The notes under the pieces are model-generated. The model searched no databases and was not told where the DNA came from. It saw only the letters and a list, made by a program, of their open reading frames with translations. Both the position numbers and the translations under genes were made by a program. From Prorocentrum cordatum (lineage: Eukaryota > Sar > Dinophyceae > Prorocentrales > Prorocentraceae), in contig CAUYUJ010015286.1 of the NCBI GenBank assembly GCA_963575745.1, positions 240,052 through 304,051 of the forward strand: a stretch of 64,000 nt of DNA. The letters are read 5' to 3'. Below are positions 20,541-31,320 of the stretch, in pieces; position 1 is the first letter of the stretch, and the number at the start of each line of letters is the position of its first letter.

Positions 20541-22777
20541 AGACGGTCTGAGCACGAGCTTGTTCACGCACCAGTGTGCGACCATGCTCTCCTGGGCATT
20601 GGGGCTCTTTTTCTCGGGCTCGGGTTCGCCTCGCATGACTCCTTGGTTACAGTTGTGTTGGACATTCGCATAGCCAAGGCAGCCCCAAGAACGAACGGGA
20701 CGTCTTTGGCCCGGGCTTCCCTGCGAATGCCGAGCATGGCAGCCCAATTTGCCGTGGAGTTTGTGTCCCGCGAAGGTGGCGCCCAAGAGGGCAGGACTGC
20801 AGCGGGCGACGCCCCAGAGAGCTCAGAGAGCATGGCGACGCTCATCGAGCAGTCCAAGCACGAGGCCGCCATCGTGAGTCTCCTCCGCACAGCTGCGCGC
20901 CCCAGCCGGCCACGGATACAGGCCTGGACAGTAGACTTGATCGAGCTGCGCAATCATGCCCGGGGGGCCGGCCAGTCCATGCTGGAGAAGCTTGTTTTGA
21001 AGCAGGTCAAAGCATTTGCGGAGAACGACAGGAGGGAGTGGCGAGATCGATTGCTTGCTGCAGGTGATGGGGAGAGTTTGAAGCGCTTCCGAAGCAGGGG
21101 GCGCAGGTGCCGAAGCCGCGTTAGAGACGAAGGCAGCCGTCTGGTCGACAGCGACAGGAGGGCGGAAACGATGGCAATCTACCTCGAGAAGGCGCAATGG
21201 GCAGCTCCCATCGGCGACCGCCCGCTTCCGCAAGGGGTCCAACTGAACGACACGATTGCTTTGAACCACGACCAGTTCTCCATGTTGGAATTGTCCACAG
21301 TCCTATCAGAACTGGAAGCGGGCAATGCGGCGGGCCCAGATGGAGTGCCTCTTGATTTCTGGAAGGCGCTACGCCACAATGGGGTGGCGAGTCAGTGCTT
21401 TCTTGGTCTATGCAACAGGTGTGGGGAGTGCTGGTCCAATTCGCAATCGTGGAAACACTGCGTAGTCACGGCCTTTCAAAGAAGGCGACGAGTCATTGCC
21501 GCAGAACTGCCAGCCAATCTCCCTCGTGTCCGACAGCTACTTGCGAGCCTCATTCTAAACAGAAAAGCGACTGGAGGGATGCAGGAGAAGTTGAGGAAAA
21601 CGCAAGTCGGTTTTTGGAAGCAGAGGCGTTCCATTGATGCGACATCTTACTGAAAGGACCGCGCGGTCCAAGGACGGGCAAATTTCAGCTGCACTCTTAG
21701 ACTGGCTGAAGGCGTTTGACAGGATCGACCCCGCAGCCCTCCAAATTGCTTTTGCCCGGTACGGCACCCCACGGGCTTATTGCGACATGATCGAGAGCAT
21801 GTCTACCAATCGCACGTTGGACACGACAGAGAGCCACGGTTCTTCCGGCAGTCGCCCAGTCGGCGCGGGCACCGCCCAAGCCTCTTCATCGTGATGCTGT
21901 GCGTTCTCGCGACAGCTGCACAGGGCCGACTCGGCGAACGACCTCGGCCCGACTCCGCCGGACGGCGTGTGCTTTGATGCCGCCTTCGCCGAGGATGCTG
22001 CGCTTACTTCGGATGGTATGCCAAGAGTTTTATTTTTTGTGGCTTTGACCGTCTTGCTGCGAGGGCCCAGACGCACGGGCGGATCAGAACCCAAGTGGGC
22101 GAAGACCGTGCGTTTACGAAGCAGGCGTACTTCAGGAAGAGAAAAAACACACAGACACGAATCATCGTCGACTCCCCAAAATATGGGAAACTATAGGCAG
22201 TGGGGGAAACCAGAAACCCAGGAAATATGGACAACTATGGGGAATCCTTTTATTAGTGTGTATTTAGTTGTGTGTCCCAGGGCCCCTTCAATACTTCTGA
22301 CATCGTCGCTCCAAATGGGGCCACAGCGAAGCTAGTCACGTCTGCAGTCTGCCTCGGGGTTCTCTTGCGCGCAGGTGGCGGCATGGGCGCAGCCGTGGCC
22401 AGACGAAGCGGAGAGGCGAGGGCTGCCTTCCACATTGTGAAGCTAGTATGGTGGCACGCCAACATCCGGCCAACACGCAAGTTGCTGTTGTCCCAGGCCT
22501 ACATCATAAGCAACCTGACCTACGGCTTCGAGACGCACTGCCTCAAGAAAGCCGACAGAGACAAGTTTGATACCCTCCATGCGCAATGCCTCGGACAAGT
22601 ATTTGGGCATCCCTCACTACATGGTGTCGCGTCACGAATGCAGAGGTAAGCCGACGAGCACAAGACATACCACTGAACCGATCAGTTGTATTCCGGCAGC
22701 TGTTGTCTTTTGGCAGGGCCGCGGCCATGCATGATTCGATTCTCAGACGCACGACTTTTAGCATAGGCGCTGTTTAG
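20541..22777 (+). pseudogene. Decayed LINE ORF2 (reverse transcriptase)
   Basis: Fragments of a non-LTR reverse transcriptase read in changing frames. The pre-RT region includes YLEKAQWA and NAAGPDGVPLDFWKAL (about 21177-21370). A fingers segment KEGDESLPQNCQPISLVSDS runs in a second frame from about 21480. A segment ending QVGFWKQRRSIDAT follows. RT motif A, LLDWLKAFDR, is at about 21694-21723. Motif C reads FAED instead of YADD (21985-21996), losing the first catalytic Asp. The thumb/C-terminal region (WWHANIRPTRKLLLSQAYII, 22272-22646) is followed by a last block in another frame to the stop at 22775. At least five frame changes and a stop make it non-functional. No intact upstream endonuclease is visible. 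Family: dinoflagellate-type LINE, from memory of such sequences. Confidence 0.8.
22140..22265. other. AT-rich interruption in the LINE remnant
   Basis: About 125 bp of distinctly AT-richer sequence between RT motif C and the thumb block. It holds an imperfect direct repeat (AAATATGGGAAACTATAGG / GAAATATGGACAACTATGGG) and weak inverted ACACAC/GTGTGT ends. Could be a small insertion; no target duplication seen. Confidence 0.35.
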
Positions 22778-23444
22778 CCCACGCGCCCACCAGCACCGAG
22801 GCGGACAGGCCGACCGCGGCTGACGTGGTTTCAGTGGTCAGAGCACACGCCCTTTTTGCGATCAGGAGCCTTCTCCCTCCCCGTCTTCGTCCTCCTCCTC
22901 CCCCGCCCCTCCTCCCTCTCCCTGCCCCTGCCCCGCAGGACAGAGATGAGTCACAATGTCTCAGTCCTGCGCGCTATTGCCCGCGCGTGTGCCGCCAGCC
23001 AGTACGCTTTTTCCTGAACTGTCCTTGCTTTCCTGTGCCCTGGTCTGGACACGTGCAGACGCGGCACTATTGATTGATTGGTTCTGTTGTGCGGCGTTCA
23101 AAGTCGAACGCGACATTCTGATGATCCAGCGCATCCAGAACTTCGAGGGTGGCCGCGAGGCTTCGATCTTTTTCAGCGTCCCTCCCACGGGTGGCGTGAG
23201 TGGAAATGCGCCCCCCCCGTGGGCCAGGTCCTTGTGTCCCCCTCCCGCCAGCGGTAAACGTGGTAGTCGCGCCCGCTCTGGGATGGGCATTTGCTCTCTA
23301 GCACGTGCCACCGACAGAATTCGGCATGGACATGAAAAGGATGAGGAGGCCCCAACAGCTTTCTACGGTCTCAAGGAGTCCGCATACCGTACTGAGGTTT
23401 CATCCCTCACGGCTGCGGCCTCTTGCACACGAACGATTTCATCC
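22778..23444. other. Inter-LINE region / possible 5' UTR of the second LINE
   Basis: Separates the decayed LINE from the better preserved one. Includes a short CTC run (22880-22925). The ORF1 frame is open upstream to about 22956, but conserved sequence starts only near 23445. Confidence 0.4.
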
Positions 23445-24548
23445 ATGCCAGGCTGGGGTTGTCGCTCTTGTCACACGTGGAACAATGGCAACCGCGCCAA
23501 GTGCTACGGGTGTGGAGCCTTCAATCCCAATGGGAGGCAACCGCAAGCGGCGACGCCACCACAGCCAAGGGGGCAGTGGGGGTACGGCCCGCCGCCGAGC
23601 CCGCCGCAAGTCGGACCTCCTCCGTGGATGGCACAGAAGCCGCGTCGCTTTCTACGCTCCCCATGGGTCCAGCAAGCCAGTCAGGAAGGTTGGGCTCAGT
23701 CTCGGCAAGGATGGGGTGATACACAACCACTTTCAGACGAAGAAAAGGCACATTGGATCGGCATGGACGAGAGCACATTCTTCTCACTGTCAGTCCGACT
23801 CTCTCAAAGTCAGCGGGGCAAGCTCATTCATGCGAGGAGGCTCAAGGCAGCAGGGCAAGGGAATCCACTCGGAGTTGAGGTTCCTAAGTGCGTTCAGTCT
23901 CTTCAACACAAGCTTGTCGAATTGCAACGGAAAGAAGAACGACAGCTCGAGGCAGCTCGTCGGGCACTCCAGGCGGTGGGAGAAACTCAAACACAGCTCT
24001 TGGAGACCAAGGCCCAGCTCGAGACGGCCAAGGCTGAGGCAGCCAAGGCCTTGGTGGGCAGCCCATCGGCGCAGGCGCAGGCGGCCATCCAGGGCATGGA
24101 CGAACAGCTCACACAGTTCTTGGCTTCCTTCGCCGAAGGGCTCGCAAGTGCCGACGGGGTTGAGGCGAGGAAGAAGAAGCTCGAAGAGAGTGTGGGGCAG
24201 TTCAAATCCACGCTTGGAGCGGCTTTCTCGGCCATGGGCTCTCAGCCAGCCAGCGCGGCAACGGGAGCCCCTCCTGCTGCAGGCGCCGCAGAGGGAGCTG
24301 GAACCCCTGCAGCAGCCACAGGAGGCGCCGTCGCACCACCTTCGCAGGCCCAGGCGCCTGTGGAAACAGGCCAGCCGACCTCCCAAGACGTTGGCATGGC
24401 TGCAGTGTCTGCTCGGGCTGATGATCCAAGTCTTGACAGTCAGGAACAGCAACGTGAACGCTTCATCCAGGCTGGTATGGAGCGGCTCAGGAGGGCCGAC
24501 TTTCGAAGCCGATCGCCGCCACCAGGGACAGTCGACAAGCGTCTTTGA
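23445..24548 (+). CDS. LINE ORF1 protein with RanBP2-type zinc finger and coiled coil
   Basis: 367 codons from the ATG chosen because it directly precedes the first conserved domain; the frame stays open upstream to 22956, so a longer start is possible. Residues 4-23 form a RanBP2-type finger, WGCRSCHTWNNGNRAKCYGC (W-x-C-x2-C-x10-C-x2-C with the Asn typical of this fold). RanBP2 fingers bind single-stranded RNA or ubiquitin. A Pro/Gln-rich linker follows (about 30-75), then a charged heptad-like coiled coil (about 145-205) and an Ala/Pro-rich tail. Nucleic-acid binding plus coiled coil matches LINE ORF1 chaperone architecture. It overlaps the open ORF2 frame, whose conserved part begins downstream. 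TGA at 24546-24548. Confidence 0.75.
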   Translation: MPGWGCRSCHTWNNGNRAKCYGCGAFNPNGRQPQAATPPQPRGQWGYGPPPSPPQVGPPPWMAQKPRRFLRSPWVQQASQEGWAQSRQGWGDTQPLSDEEKAHWIGMDESTFFSLSVRLSQSQRGKLIHARRLKAAGQGNPLGVEVPKCVQSLQHKLVELQRKEERQLEAARRALQAVGETQTQLLETKAQLETAKAEAAKALVGSPSAQAQAAIQGMDEQLTQFLASFAEGLASADGVEARKKKLEESVGQFKSTLGAAFSAMGSQPASAATGAPPAAGAAEGAGTPAAATGGAVAPPSQAQAPVETGQPTSQDVGMAAVSARADDPSLDSQEQQRERFIQAGMERLRRADFRSRSPPPGTVDKRL

Positions 24549-24641
24549 TGAACAATTCGGCATACCAGGGGGTTGTACTGCGACGACAGCTTCGAGGGCA
24601 ACTCCATCTTCTCTGCGGGCGATTCTGGGATCCCTTCCAGA

Positions 24642-24880
24642 GTCTGAGAAGGTGGTGACCCCGTGGCGCGCGGCTCATAGCAGTCCCCACGGCGCGAGTC
24701 CCACTGGAGACCTCGGAGGTGAGCCCACACGTGCGCGCTGGGCCACATTTCCTTCGAGGGAGGCTACTTCATCCTCTTGGGCTTCCTCTGGCGCGTCTGA
24801 GAAGGTGGTGACCCCGTGGCGCGAGGCTCACAGCAGCCCCCACGGAGCGAGACCCACTGGAGACGACCGAGGAAAGCCCA
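24642..24880 (+). repeat. In-frame 51-codon direct repeat in ORF2 linker
   Basis: The sequence starting TCTGAGAAGGTGGTGACC at 24642 recurs exactly 153 bp later at 24795. About 75 bp of each copy stay similar, encoding SEKVVTPWR then AHSSPHGA twice. The multiple of three keeps the frame. Confidence 0.85.
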
Positions 24881-27847
24881 CAGGCTCGCAAACATCATCT
24901 CCCTCGGCGCAGAAGGAGTCGTCCCAGTCAGACTCGTTTGACTTCTATTTCGCGAACATTACTTCATGGAACGACAGGACTTTCGATTATTTCAATAAAC
25001 CTGGTGGTCCACTTGAAATGGCTAAAGTGGTTCTCTTTGTCGAGACTCATCTTCGGAATGCCAGGCTTATTCAAACTACGAAGCACGTGGCGAAGCTTGG
25101 CTGGAAAACCAACGCTACTCCTGCGGTGGACACGGCAGGAGGCGGCCTTCAAGGACATGGAGGCATTGCAATTCTCACACGTAAACACCTTTGGCATGAT
25201 CCGCTCATCTTGAAGGACCGCCTAAGCATCACAGAACAGACTGGGATCAATCTGATTAGTCAATGGTGCGCGACAACGGTCAGGATGCAGCGGGTGGACA
25301 TCATTTTCGTCGCCGTTTATTTGGCCCCACATCTTGGGATTTCTGGATCTAACTTTCAGATTCTAGATGAGGTTGGCAACTATCTCAAAGTGCAGGGTAA
25401 GCCATACATTATTGTTGGAGATTGGAACAACACAATCGCTGAAATGCAGCAATCAGGGCTTCAAGTATTCCTCAGAGGAGGATGGAAAGGACCCCAGGAA
25501 GCAGTACCAGGTGGACACAGACTCATTGATTTTTGCCTAGTAAGTCACCACCTTCACAATCTAGTGGACCTCACGTGGGACAGTGAAGGGCCATGGGGGG
25601 CACCGCATTCAGGTATTCGGCTCAAGCTCAGAGTTGGCGAGTTCACCATGCCCAAGCGTGTGTTCAGTCCTTGCCTTGCCATCGACATGAGTTTGCCTGG
25701 ACCAGACTTACCTTGGGAATGGCACTCAGTCAGAGTTGAACCGCAGATTCAAGAAGGCATGAACAAGCTTCAGGCGAATATCCATTCCATGGGTGAAAGG
25801 CACTGCAGTGGCAAGCCTAACTACGATTTGGCCCAGCAGTACATGAAGTTCGCCTTGGCAGCAGAAAGTTTTTGCACGCACAGGAATCCCGATCTGGACT
25901 TCAACGACAGCGCGCAGCACCGGGGCTGGGCAGTGGAAGTTGTGGAAGTTCCTGTGGTTCCTACTACGGCGATGGGGTGGCAAGCGGAATATAGTGGCCT
26001 GAGTGCTTGGGCAGCGCTTTACGCTCGAGCAGCAGACTGGCTACACTTGCGGGAGAAGCTGAAGCACCCAGAGGAGATCGAGAAGGCCTGGCAGGCAGTA
26101 GAGTCCTGTTTAGCCAAAGTCTGGTCTCTTACTAGGTTCTTGTCCAATGAAAGAGAAGAAAGAACGCTTCGCCTGACCGCTCAGCTTGCCACTTTCAAGC
26201 AAATTGATCGATGCAAGAGAGAGCTCAAAAATCTCGGTCGCACGGTGAAAAATGTTGAGCTCTACCTTGTTAGATCCAAGCAGAAAAGTTTTAAAGACTG
26301 GATTCGCACATCTTTAAGCAAAGGCGCTGGCGCGCTCCATTCTTGGACAAAAACGTGGGGAGAGGAAATTCCCGACCTCGCCCCTGAGAAGCGCCCCGAC
26401 GGTAGCACCATAAGGGACCCCATTGAGGCCATTGACCAGAAGGCTCAGTTTTGGGAGACCCTGTGGTGCTCGGGGGCTTTTGAAGGCCCTGCTGGGTGGT
26501 GGGGGGACTTCGTTCGGGAGGCCAGTAGGGAGCCTCTGGATGAACTCTCCATGCAGCAGCTTTTAGAAGCCCTAAAGTCTTTCAAAGGAGTCGTAGGAGT
26601 CGGGGCTGATCAGCAGAACCCGAATTGGTGGCGCCGTCTTCCGAAAGGTCGGGAGGATCTTCTAGCACTTCTCCAATCAATTGAGAGAGCAGGCGCTTGG
26701 CCACCTCAGATCTTCCTCAACATAGTTCAATTAATCCACAAGAGTCAGGTGGCTGATCGGCCAATCACCCTGACTCAGGGCTTGTATCGGACGTGGGGGA
26801 GGACTCGGAGGTGGGAGATTGCTGATTGGAGCGCCCAGCGGACCCAGCACTGGGACAAAGTGGTCAAAGGCAGCTCCTCTTTGCCAGCGGCCCTCATCCG
26901 TCAGTGTAAACTAGAAATGGCCACTTCCCAAGGCTTTTCCTGGGCTGAGGTTCTCTGGGACGTCGACAAGTTTTACGATCACGTTCGGCTTTTTCAGGTG
27001 GCCAATGTGGCCAAAGGGGTTGGCTATCCCCTTCCAGTGCTTGCGCTCGGCTTGGCCATCCACCGAGGACCGAGGAGGCTGCGTGCTGAAGGAGTGGTTT
27101 CAAAACTGATCTGTCCAGACCGCTCCCTGATTGCCGGGTGCAATCAAAGTGTAGATCTAGCCAAGCTTTCACTGTGGCAGGTGCTCGAATCGATGCATGC
27201 AGACTATAGACCTCTAGATCTCTCCACGTGGGTGGACGACTTGGGACAAGTCGAAATTGGCCGAGAAGCCGACGTCATCACGCGTACGAAGTCAATTTCA
27301 ATTTCTTTAGCAGCACGTCTTGGTAGGGCTGGATTCAAGGTGTCTGACAAGTCGGCGATCCTCACATACCCCCCTCGCCTCGCGAAGGAGATTTCGAGAG
27401 CTCTCGCTGACGCTGGAGTGCCCCTCAAGTGCCCAACACACGTTCGGGACCTGGGGATTGACGGCCACACGGCCAGGCGTTCCACAGCGGTCATCAAAGA
27501 TCGCCTTGCCAAGGGACAAAAGCGTGCTGTCCAGATCACCAAGCTAGTCAAATCTGTGCCCCAAGCTCGAGTCCTCGCTAAGACGGGGTACCGTCCAGCA
27601 GTGACGTATGGACAGATGGCCCAAGGCCTCAGTCCGACAACTCTTTTATCGCTTCGAACTTCGGTGGCAGCCCTCTCTGGTTACAAGAAGCCAGGAGGAT
27701 GCCCTACCACTTGCATAAGACTAGGGTTCACTGAAGCTGATGATCCAATGATCCATGGACGGATGCAGATTTTCGCTACATGGCTGGAAATTTTATCTCA
27801 CATGCCTGAGAAGATGCGAGCCATCGAGATCGTCTGGCGCAAAACAG

Positions 27848-27863
27848 TTGCTCACTTGCTCAC
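27848..27863 (+). other. 8-bp tandem duplication causing the first ORF2 frameshift
   Basis: TTGCTCAC occurs twice in a row (27848-27855, 27856-27863). Counting one copy only shifts the downstream frame by 8, exactly bridging the RT frame to the next conserved frame (RPWARVKGLISAVVASL). This identifies the mutation that broke the gene. Confidence 0.85.
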
Positions 27864-28418
27864 TTGCAGGAAGGTGTCAGACCCTGGGCTCGTGTCAAAG
27901 GTCTTATAAGCGCTGTCGTGGCTAGTCTGCTTGACCTCCACTGGGAACCCTTAGGACCTGTTGCCTGGAGGACGCCCAGAGGTGAAGTCTTGAATATTCT
28001 TGAGCTCGACAGGGATCATCTCCTCAATTTCGAAATTAAGCAGGCACTAGACCATGAGTGTTGGATTCGTGCCTCTGATTCGCATGTTTATGGTAGAGGG
28101 GCCCAGGATGGAGTAGATCTCACCATTTTGAAGAGACACCTCAACACGCTAGCCAGAAAGAAAGCGTACGACAGAGCGGGGGTGCTCCGCATGATTGCAA
28201 CAGGAGCTTTGTGGCCAGCAGCTAGGAGATTCGGTAGTGAGAGCCGCGGGGGCATTAAGATTAATCCTCCTGCTGAGCTGCCTGCCGCTGCGGCTGCCGA
28301 GCCTGCTGCTGCTAGTGCTTCTTCTTCCTCCAATGTCCCTCCTCAGCCCCCGCAGGCCGCTACCTCCTTTGACGACCCCGAAGGGGATCCCATGGAGGAG
28401 GAGGAGTTTCCGTCGGAT

Positions 28419-28429
28419 GGGGGGGGGGG
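28419..28429 (+). other. G11 homopolymer at the second ORF2 frameshift
   Basis: Eleven G residues sit where the frame returns to that of the RT. One G fewer would join the frames. This could be a real mutation, a slippery site or a base-calling error. Confidence 0.75.
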
Positions 28430-29775
28430 AGGAACCACCTGAAGAGTTGGCCGAGCAGGCCGCGTTTCAAGAGCCAGCGAGTGTCGCGGCTTGGAATTCT
28501 TCTCTGTGCCCCCGATGCCACGAGTGCGAAGAAACGCTTTTCCACCAAATCTGGGAATGCAAGTGCAATTTCGAGCTCCCACAAGAGGGGCTACACTGGG
28601 GACATTTGTCTCAGGCGCGCCAGGAGTGGAAAGATGAACCATGCTTCTGGCTCAGGGGCCTCGCGCCCTTAGCCTGGACTTTCAACATTCGACATTTGGA
28701 GATTCAAGGGGTGGAAACCCTTTCCCCTGAGCTTCAAGGCGAGAAGTTTGTCCTTCCCCCAGGAGCCTACCTTGGAGGAGATGGGTCTGGTGGCCTGTTC
28801 TCTGCGGACCCTAGGATCAGGCGGTGTGGCTGGGGAGGAGCTATTTTCTGTAACGGGGAACTCCTGGCCTGGGCCAAAGGGCCCCTTCCCACGTTCAAGC
28901 AAACTGTGCCCCTTGCGGAGTTGTGGGCCTGCTACAGGATGGCCCAACTAACTGCAGGTGATTTAGTCTTTATAGGAGACAATGACTCGGTGGTGAGCGG
29001 GATCAATTCGGGCCCCCGTTTCCGCCACACGGAAAATTCAACTTTTTGGGACCTGTTCTGGCAGGAATGCGAGGGTAGGCGAGTGCTTGCGATTAAAATC
29101 AAGTCGCATGAGTCGGCCTCAGACGCAGTCCTGATTAGAAGGAGCAGGCTTGAGCATTGGGTTGCCAACTTTGTTGCAGACAAGCTGGCGGATCAAGCCG
29201 CCAAGGAGGCTCAATTGCCCAGCTGGGCGACCAATGAAGTAGAACGCATTGACAAGCTCAGCAGAGAGGTCCAGGAGCATATCCTAACTATTTCGCATTT
29301 CATTGCTGTGAATTCTTCTCAGATCTACGGAGCCAGTAGTGCCGAAGATCGCAGGCGAGAGAGTAAGAGGCGTAAGATGGCCAAGCAGTCGGAGATTGCG
29401 GCTCTCACAGCGTCCACTTCTCATTGCCTCGTCGAGCGTCCTGGCAAGCCGTTGAAGTGCTCCAAATGCCTCACGTCCCCGACGGGGACTGCGGAGAGTT
29501 GGCTCCGCATGGAGTGCCCTGGACTTCCTGCAAAGATTCACGTCTCCCACCGCCATCTCCAGAGATTTCGTGGAGTCTTCTGGTGCAGGGATTGTGGGAG
29601 CTATGCCGCCACCACTTTCAACAAGCTTTCCAAAGTGTGCTCGGGGAAAGTCTCGGAGCACGGAGGGAAGATTCTGCGATCTCTTGAGGCGGGAGAGCTC
29701 CCGAGGGACATCAAGGCCTGGCCCGAGCCTGAACCCTCTTTGGAGCTCCCGCCCCCAGTCGCATTTTTCTGAAGG

Positions 29776-29855
29776 GGAGGGGGCCCTGTCGCGGCTCACT
29801 GACTGGGTGGATCGCAGCCCAGTCGGTGGGTGACAAATTCGGATGGGCCCCCTCC
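29776..29855 (+). other. LINE 3' UTR with nested stems
   Basis: GGAGGGGGCCC (29776-29786) pairs perfectly with GGGCCCCCTCC (29845-29855), enclosing a second stem GACTGGG (29801-29807) / CCCAGTC (29818-29824). Stem structures at LINE 3' ends can serve as RT recognition sites. Here the element then runs into GGTAAGA and GGA repeats instead of poly-A. Confidence 0.6.
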
Positions 29856-29919
29856 GAACTTTTATAACTAGGGGCTCCGCCATGTGGACTCCGCCCCTCA
29901 GGTAGGTAAGAGGTAAGAG

Positions 29920-30215
29920 GAGGAGGAGGGGGAGGAGGAGGAGGAGGCGGAGGAGGAGGAGGAGGAGGAGGAGGAGGAGGAGAACAAGCAGGACGAGGAG
30001 GACGAGGAGGAGTCTGAGGAGGAGGGGTAGGGAGAATGAGGATGAAGAGGAGGAGGAGGAGGAGAAGGAGGAGAGAGGGAAGGAGGGAGGGGCAGGTAAG
30101 TAGGAGGGATGAAGGAGGAGGGATGAGGAAGGCGCGAGGAGGGAGGAGGGAGGCGCGAGGATGGGGAGGATGAGGACGAGGTGGGAGGAAGTGGGAGGAG
30201 GGAAGCGGAGGAGGG
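29920..30215. repeat. GGA array at the LINE 3' end
   Basis: Begins as AGGTAGGTAAGAGGTAAGAGG and becomes a GGA/GGAGGC array. The element's 3' boundary is probably at its start. Confidence 0.85.
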
Positions 30216-30346
30216 GTGATGGTGCCCAGCCGGTGTCTTTACAAAAGGTGGAGGAGCGCATCAACGCGGCCGCCACGCCGCTCTTTGCCAACAAGCGCCG
30301 CCGCAAGATCGACTGGGCCGCCAAGGAGGTGGCCTTCAGAGGAGAA

Positions 30347-30470
30347 ACATGTACCCATACTGTCACGCGTCCCTCATCGCCACTGTCCGCTTGGCTTCGA
30401 AATCCTGGTCAGAACGCAATTCGGATGACGGCTGGGGTGCAGCGGCATCGGCTTCTGTTGTCTTAACCAG
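30347..30470. repeat. Dispersed repeat family B, copy 3 (diverged)
   Basis: Shares TGTACCCATAC, CTTCGAAATCCTGGTCAGAACGC and GCGGCATCGG blocks in the same order as copies 1 and 2. Confidence 0.5.
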
Positions 30471-30538
30471 GCCCTGGGCCAGCCCACCAGCGACGCCGTG
30501 GCCGCCTGAGCCATTCGCCTGGGCCGGATCCTCAGATC

Positions 30539-30814
30539 CTCAGATCTAGGCCTCCTAGCTGGGATCGGAGTAGATTGGGTCGGAGGATCGCGCCGCGTCG
30601 CCGATGCATCGGCGATGCATTAGCAATGCGGCTCGATGTGGGGCCCAATTTTCTCCACGCCGGCGTCGCCGATGCATCGCCGACGTCGCCAGTGCATGGC
30701 CCTTGCGTCGCCGATGCGTCGGCGATGCATCGCCCCATGAATCGGCGATGCGGCGCGGTCCTCCGAGCCCACCTGCTCCGACTTCCGACCCCATTTGGGA
30801 GGCCTAGGTCTGAG
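30539..30814. mobile_element. Long-TIR inverted-repeat element
   Basis: A 276-bp element. Arms of about 80-85 bp (30539-30620, 30730-30814) are inverted copies starting CTCAGATCTAGGCCTCC and CTCAGACCTAGGCCTCC and sharing GTCGGAGGA, CGCGCCGC and TCGCCGAT blocks, with a small indel. The centre is made of GCCGATGCATCGGCGATGCAT-type palindromes. No ORF. Similarity may extend slightly beyond the arms. Confidence 0.65.
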
Positions 30815-31320
30815 CAGTCCTCGGACCAAGCCTCGCATGCCCCGGGCCACTCGTGTCCGCCGTGCTCGGCGAAACCGGGTGGGGCCGCTCCCGGGCGCAC
30901 GGCGGGGCCACGTGGAGGGCGCCAGGAGAGGCCCTGTGCCCGGGAAGCGTGGGCCCCCTGCCGATGGGACGCGGCCGTGGGACGGGTGTTGCCAAGCGTG
31001 TCCCTGACGCGGGGTGTCCCCAGGATCGGTCCCTGCTCAGTTCTTTGGTGGTCCAGGTTGCCTCTGGAGCACCCCTTTCGAGGCCCAGAGAGGGCCTCCG
31101 GGGGATTCCGCATGGAGCGAAACGCTGAGGGCGCCCGTGGCCAGGGTAGCAACCTCCAACACGAAGACATGGGATCGGGGACGTGCCCCCGTCGCTTGGG
31201 CCACGACAGGGGGAGACTGGCCAAGGGGGGAAGCATGGCTCCCCAGTTGCCTTCCCCCCCCCTCTCTCCTCTGCCTCCTGTCCACCGCAGGGGCGCCCAC
31301 TGGGGGGGACTGGCTCAGAG
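30815..31320. other. GC-rich spacer
   Basis: No gene recognised. Confidence 0.3.

Larger units (their letters stand above)
24549..29772 (+). pseudogene. LINE ORF2: endonuclease, reverse transcriptase, RNase H; two frameshifts
   Basis: Polyprotein of a non-LTR retrotransposon. An N-terminal linker with a 51-codon repeat is followed by an AP-endonuclease (EEP) domain at about 24930-25640, with FYFANITSW, VVLFVETHL, IIVGDWNNT, HRLIDFCLVS and a terminal PHSG in place of the usual SDH. The RT domain (about 26500-27600) has motif A LWDVDKFYDHV (near 26950), motif B SLIAGCNQSVDLAK and motif C TWVDDLGQ (VDD at 27232-27240). RNase H (about 28755-29210) keeps the acidic positions in GGDGSGG, PLAELWA, IGDNDSVV and FVADKLAD, preceded by a SLCPRCHECEE finger. 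A Cys-rich C-terminus (KCSKC, WCRDCGSY) ends at TGA 29770. The conserved part has no ATG close to the ORF1 stop, so reinitiation or frameshifting may express it. The frame breaks at 27848-27863 and 28419-28429; otherwise well preserved. Confidence 0.85.

Noticed and set aside
28195-29772. Separate RNase H gene starting inside the LINE
   Set aside because: It is the continuation of ORF2 after the frameshifts, in the same frame as the RT, not an independent gene.
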